NCBI RefSeq assembly: GCF_002994745.2
Contig: NC_037094.1
Span: 62,060,139 to 62,124,138, forward strand
Direction of reading: 5' to 3'
Length of the DNA stretch: 64,000 bases
From: Rosa chinensis
Taxonomy: Eukaryota; Streptophyta; Magnoliopsida; Rosales; Rosaceae
The translations under genes and the position numbers were made by a program. Shown here in pieces: positions 59,040 to 64,000 of this stretch. Numbering within the stretch: position 1 is the stretch's first letter; each line of letters starts with the position of its first letter. The notes under the pieces were generated by a model. The model ran no database searches, was not told the origin of the DNA, and was given only the letters and a program-made list of their open reading frames with translations.

Positions 59040-60840
59040 TTCTTATATCACACTATTTAGACCCTCTTTACTTCTCGATTTCTCAAAGAAGACAAATAGA
59101 GTGAGCCCCAAAGAGATTAGCATCAAACTAGAATGGGGCTTCTTCCAATTTGGTAGCATTTTCCCTTCATTCAACACAAAATAGTTGATACATTCAGCAA
59201 GTTCATCAGTTTTCCAGATCCCTAAGTTTCAGTATTGGTGGATTTCTTCCTTCCCATCTAAAGATAAGACATGCTTAGTAGTAAACAAACAATTGCTATA
59301 AAGTACCATGTCTAACACCTAATATGATTCTCACAAAACAAAGAAGTTGACCACAATCTAAAGAGCTACTTTGTTTCAACGAGCAATCTTTCTAAAGTTG
59401 AAACCATATGAACTGAGTTTCTAAGACAGGTATACAAATAATGGGGAGGGCTGCAGACTTGCATTATTGAACCTAGGAAGATTTTCAATCAAAACGTTAA
59501 CTAAAGTCATATCATGACATACACACATGGTAAACAAGAAACCATATGCGATCCCAACCAATTCACTGATCTATCTTCTTAATCAGCAACCAAAACATTC
59601 AAAAAAGAGTTTATCAAAGAAACTGAACTCCTTATCATTCAGGAGTCCATTGATGAGAAGGACAGAAGTGAAACTGATCATGCATTATATGTTGATATGG
59701 ACATACCATATCCACACATGTTGCTCAAATACTGATAAAAAAAGCATACTACAAACAATCATGCTGCACGATCATAATTGCTTCTCAAGCTATGAAAAGT
59801 TGACTATGGATTGAAGCTGAATCTGAAATTCATTATCTCTAACTGGAAACATACTCGGTTAATTTAGCAAAAGAATAATGTGTAACAAAGAGAACTAAGC
59901 TGAAACCATACTTTTAGTCGTTTAATTTTGATAAGTAGAAAAGAAAATATGATATTCCCTACCATTTTTTAAGAAACCCAAAAAGCTTGAATTGTCAAAG
60001 CTTCACATCCCAATAGCCATTATTCATAGTTAAGTAAACCAAATCAAACCCACTTGATAATTAAGGTAGAATCAACAATAAGAATAACAGAGTTCATCCA
60101 CCAAAATTAAATTTCTCCTCGTTCCAATCTCTATCGTAAGCAGGACAATTATACTTCACAAAAATTAAAACTTTCAGCTTTGTATCCCAAATTAAGCAAG
60201 ACACAAGCTTCAATCTATCTTAAAAGCACAAACCCAACTCACAGAAGAATACCAATTGCATGGGTACGAATCAAAAAAAGATTGAATCTGAAAGAGTAAG
60301 GTAACGAGAGTAAGATTGAACCTTTCAGTGACAGCTGAGAAAGAATGAGGAGAAATTCGATGAGGATCGAATTATCCAATGTTGAGATGTACAAGAATTC
60401 TCCTATATAACAATTCAATGAAATCTGATCAATTTCTCGAAATAAAAGTAAAGAGAAGCAATCAAGCAGACTTTGGGTTTTGGAAATCTGACTGAGTAAA
60501 GCTCACATACCTTACTCCTTTTTGTACAGTTATGGAGGAATCAGAGAAATTTGGTTCCGTTTGATTCTATCTGCAGAGAAGAAGCATAACCCAAAAGACC
60601 CAAAGTTTGCGCAGAGGAAGGAGGCGAGGCCGGCGAGAATCCACGAATTAAAGGAGGTCAATAGCGACAAGTTGAAGAAGGCGGCGATATAAGAGAAGAA
60701 GAGGGAGAACCAGACACCAAAGAAGAGGAAGGAGGAGATATGGAATGATAATGATAATGACAGCAATGTCTGCCTCGCGATGGAGAAAAGATAGGCTTTA
60801 GCTGTTTCGATGTAATTTTCAGAAAAGGAGGAGGACAGAA
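59040..60840 (-). other. Probable captured 5' UTR, leader intron and promoter of the kinase gene
   Basis: AT-rich, intron-like sequence upstream of the kinase ATG, then GC-richer leader sequence at ~60530-60840. A donor-like 'ctgaaag|gttcaatc' lies at ~60325 on the minus strand. It shows no coding domain. Its role is inferred from position only. Confidence 0.4.
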
Positions 60841-61061
60841 TTGGCAGTTAGACAAATTTCATTAAACTCTCTACTGTTGGTGTTCCGTGTTTTTCCAAAG
60901 CAGCTTTTAAAAGCTACAAATTGTAGCTTCCTAAATTCGGCTTTCCGGAGAAGCAATTTCAACCAAAAGCAGCTTTCAGGGATTTTACCAAACACCATAC
61001 TTTTGGCCCAAAAGCAGAAGCAGCCCCAAAAGCACCTTAGGAATCAATCCCAAACTAAGCC

Positions 61062-62547
61062 TATGTGATGGGTCTTGTATAATGAACAAGTATTAAAGCA
61101 GTTAGAGGGATGTGTATTGTAGGCGTGCCCAGGCAACAAGTGTATGATATGTGTTGTTGTATTGGAGCATCACAGGTCATGTGATGAGGACAACATGACA
61201 CATAGTAGGTAGAGTAGCGGCTATGATAATTGTGAACATGCTTTAGATAATTATACTAGGCATGTATGTATATTAGTATATAGCATGCTTCGGCTTTGCA
61301 CAATGAAGAGCAGAGATTTAAATTTGAAGTCTTATCTTCTTGTTAGCCAAAAAGCGTTGAACTGTTGCTATGCCAGCAGCGGAAGGTCAAGTGCTCGTTG
61401 TCAGCGAAGATACACCTGAGTGCTTTATGTGCTTGTGCGTCAAGTGAGCCAACAAAATAAGGCCGTTGGCTACCTGCTAATGTGACTATGCTGAGGTGAT
61501 GAGCTGCGCTGCACATGGTGGCCTCTAGTGAGTTTGCTATCATGACTGTTCGCTGCTCGCTTAACGTTAAAGGGTGTTGGGTAGCTGCTGCAATTGATGC
61601 CTTGATGTACTGATCAGTTTCTGGGTGGTATTGATTAGTTTCTACAATTGACACTAGGCTTGGTGTTTGTTGGTGGAGTAACGAGTAAAAGAAAAGTGCT
61701 TTTCTTGGCGGACTAAAAAGCCATCGGCAGTGCTTTGCTCAGCGGACTAACAAGCCACTGGTGATGCTTTGCTTGGCGGTACCGTGCCTGGAGGACGCTG
61801 CCCAGTGGTGGCTGCTTGGCGAAGTATGCTTAGCGGTGGTGTTTAGCGGCTATGCTCAGCAAAGCTTGGCCAGCGGTAGTGAGGCTTGTTGACGTCGACA
61901 GCTAGCAGGGCTCGTTCATCAAGTGAGAGGAGGACGAAGCTGGGCTCTCGAGCCGATCCGAGGATGTTGCTTGACTCCGACACTGATCAAAGGATGAAGC
62001 CTGACACTGATGGGTTTGCGTCATGGGCGCTTAGATTAGATTGGTGTCGGATGATGTCTAGTGGTGCAAGACTTAAAGTTTGTGGTTTAGTGTTGTCGCT
62101 GCTAGCCTACTTGAGGGATGCAACGAGGAAGAAAGATGAGGTTGAGTGTGACAAGAGTTCTGCTGAGGAGTTGCGTTATGGATGCAACGAAGAAGGTTGG
62201 GTGCCCAAGCTTTCTGGGTGTCCTGAGTAAATTGGCCACTCAAATCTTGGTAAGGACAATGTCTTGCCGCTGGGGACTCTTGACTTGACGCTGGGCCTTG
62301 ATTGATTTTTTTTAAATAGGAGCCATCACCTAGCGGAGCAAGATATTTCAACTTTGAGTTTGGCGGAACAAGCTTCTTCTGCAGCGAAGCAAAATTATTT
62401 TTTGTTACCTCCAAGGATGGGGTTTACTCATCAAAGGAGATGATGCCCAGTGAGTAGATAACTCAAATAAGAAAAGAGAAGAAAATTTCTTTGAACTTCC
62501 GTTAAGGTGACTTAACGCATGGTAAGTGACGAAGCCATTGTATCGGC
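61062..62547 (-). other. D interior near its 5' end, no coding recognised
   Basis: ORFs such as 61654-61343 and 62414-62073 match no family. A degenerate ~35-bp repeat ('gtgctttgctcagcggacta' type) lies at ~61690-61880. Confidence 0.5.
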
Positions 62548-62565
62548 TTCTCACAGAAGGCGCCA
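62548..62565 (-). other. Primer binding site of element D
   Basis: Minus strand TGGCGCCTTCTGTGAGAA, adjoining the LTR, the same type as A and B. Confidence 0.75.
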
Positions 62566-62566
62566 A

Positions 62567-63051
62567 TGTTTATGTTAGAAACCGAAGGCTCTAATTAAAT
62601 TTAGAGAAAGAAAGAGAGCAAGCAAGACACAAGAAGTATAGTGGTTCGTCTCCCGTCTTAGCGGGAGACTACGTCCACTTGAATATTGTACTATGTGTGT
62701 TGGGCCTTCAGGCCCAAGAGGATTACAAAGTGTTTAAATGGAGTGTTGAGTAAGTGGGAAGGAGTCTCCTTTTATAGGGAAGGGAGGCTCCTTCCTTTAT
62801 ATGTTTTCCAATGTGGGATAAGAAGTCTCTATTCTAGTGTAGAAAGCTTATCATGGAGGCATCTTGGCAAGGCTGAGAAGGTGGCTTCCGACAAGCTCTT
62901 GGCAACTTCCGACTACCATCGGGTAGCTTGAGTGTCGAGGTACGAGATGTGTGTTGTGATCGGGTCCCATCATGGCTTGTGGGCCCTCTAAGAGGATGTT
63001 ACTTATGTTTGATGATGTAGCAAATCCTCCATAATATTGGAGGTATGTACA
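62567..63051 (-). repeat. 5' LTR of element D (485 bp)
   Basis: Minus strand TGTACATACC...CATAAACA. 'ccctataaaaggag' is the TATA region, with a diverged 'tcccacattgg' upstream. Paired with 21690-22175. Confidence 0.85.
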
Positions 63052-63815
63052 ACATTGTTATAACCAACGTAATACAGATCTGAGAGAATCAAAACGTGGG
63101 TGTTTTTTTAGATTTTCTACGTAATTGTCATAGCTTGGGTGTTTTTCAATGTCATAGAACATAGATTGCCTCCTCAAGCTGCATAATATAAAAGATTGTG
63201 CAACCTTTTTCTTCATTATGTCAGTTATTGTGGCTTTATGTTTCTTGAATGTGGATGTAAATATGAACTTAAAGAAGAATAGAGACCCAGTTGTGAAGAA
63301 GAAGAAGAGATGGAGAGTAGTTGTAAGGGGTAATTACGAAAATAAAAATAACATAATGAAAATGGAAGTGCAGTTTGCAAAAAGGTGAGTGCAAATTTCA
63401 CTCCCCTATAAATACCATTTTGATATATTAGTAGCAGTGTTTGGACCAGTGATATGATGAACCATTTCAGAGCTAACGAGTCTAATAACAGCATTCAAGT
63501 ACTTTTGAAATGTCTAGGTTGTTGGCTTGACACTAAATTGCTCCCATAGTAGATTGTTGAAGCAGAAAAGTTAAGATTGGAAGAGCTCAAATCAAGTAAC
63601 ATTTTGATGTCTTTCAAGCTGGTCTTTTAGCAGCTGTCACTGCTACACAAAGTTAATTAGACAACTGTCAAAAGCCTATTGTCTGAATGAGTATGGAGCT
63701 GTTGTCTAGTAGCCTATCATTCATCCTCATCAAATAACATTCTTTTATAGTTGTATGTTTGCTCATTCACACAACACATATAGGTATTTATGTGTTGTCT
63801 GAATTTTCCAAATTT
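63052..63815. other. Flank right of element D
   Basis: Begins with ACATT, the duplication partner of 21685-21689. AT-rich with no gene recognised. Confidence 0.5.
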
Positions 63816-64000
63816 TTATTAAGGACTAAATACTTGTTACTCCCTATACTTTTCTCCTTAAAACAATTTAGTCCAAAAATTTAAAATTAAACAGGTTAGT
63901 CATTATTCTCTCTAATTTTCACACATTAGGTCCAAAATGGCTATTTTACCCCTCAATTTCTCTTTTTTATTATTTTATTATTTTTTTAATTTAGTTTTTC
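63816..64000. mobile_element. Partial MULE-like terminus cut by the window end
   Basis: 'ttaaggactaaatacttgtt' followed by 'actccctatacttttctcc' closely resembles the TIR style of the Pack-MULE (4267). The rest lies outside the window. Confidence 0.45.

Larger units (their letters stand above)
45272..61061. mobile_element. Element E: TIR element with captured kinase exons, split by element B
   Basis: The terminal inverted repeat GGCTTAGTTTGGGATTG begins at 45272 and, inverted, ends at 61061. Both sides continue with similar 'aagcagctttt' motifs. Only a TA dinucleotide is shared at the flanks, so the superfamily is uncertain (mariner-like, or another with an eroded duplication). Without B its length is ~3.8 kb. 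No transposase is seen. It holds a host kinase 5' region. Confidence 0.65.
21690..63051 (-). mobile_element. Element D: old non-autonomous gypsy-like element hosting four later insertions
   Basis: Minus-strand element with 3' LTR at 21690-22175, 5' LTR at 62567-63051 and primer site at 62548-62565. After removing nested elements C and E its own length is ~5 kb (21690-23160, 43669-45271, 61062-63051). No gag, RT or integrase motif is found in those parts. The primer site and LTR promoter module match Tat elements A and B, so it probably depended on them. LTRs differ at ~48 of 486 positions by eye (~10%), the oldest pair in the window. Confidence 0.8.

Noticed and set aside
63225..63494. An 89-residue hydrophobic minus-strand ORF
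   Set aside because: AT-rich DNA readily gives hydrophobic ORFs; no motif or splice context supports it.

Overview
This window looks like a heterochromatic, repeat-filled stretch of a flowering-plant nuclear genome, most likely a eudicot. That follows from plant-specific element families: Tat-lineage Ty3/gypsy with dual RNase H and an antisense spliced ORF, an En/Spm (CACTA) transposon with TNP2, a Pack-MULE and a Ty1/copia. AT-rich introns with normal GT-AG borders agree with this. I see no intact host gene, no rRNA or tRNA gene and no CRISPR array. Host genes appear only as exon fragments carried inside DNA transposons.

Layout. 1-844 is unclassified, LTR-like sequence. 845-3638 is a decayed, 3'-truncated copia element on the minus strand. 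4267-6405 is a Pack-MULE with ~158-bp TIRs and a perfect 9-bp target duplication (AATTATTAA). ~6690-7684 plus 19319-~21300 is an old relative of element D (called D'), split by element A. Element A (7690-19313, plus strand) is a full-length Tat-type gypsy with GGGTG target duplications, gag-pol, an antisense spliced ORF, a 59-bp tandem array and two ~505-bp LTRs. From 21690 to 63051 runs one old, non-coding gypsy-like element (D, minus strand; LTRs of 486 and 485 bp; target duplication [GA]CATT). Its interior has been invaded repeatedly.

Nesting inside D. (i) Element C (23161-43663; 2.8-kb LTRs, GAAGG duplication, no gag-pol) landed in D's minisatellite. A structurally complete CACTA transposon (27121-38815; GTA duplication) then landed in C. 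(ii) A TIR-bearing element E (45272-61061) carries the 5' exons of a STE20/SPS1-type kinase. A second Tat element B (46310-58290, minus strand) is inserted in E. LTR divergences counted by eye are D ~10%, B ~5.5%, A ~3.5% and C ~0.6%, which agree with the nesting order. The CACTA must be younger than C, and its transposase exons are open.

How the parts work together. A and B share a Tat organisation: gag, protease, RT, RNase H, second (archaeal-type) RNase H, integrase, then an antisense intron-containing ORF and a tandem-repeat 3' region. Both are inactivated, largely by CAG/CAA/CGA/TGG to stop changes. D and D' share the Tat-style primer site and promoter module but carry no recognisable polyprotein, so they were probably mobilised in trans. 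The CACTA carries TNP2 and a second transposase-type gene, plus two exons of a short-chain dehydrogenase. Three DNA transposons in this window thus hold host exon fragments.

Limits: all boundaries come from reading repeats, target duplications and motifs by eye. Family names come from recognised protein motifs, not from searches.
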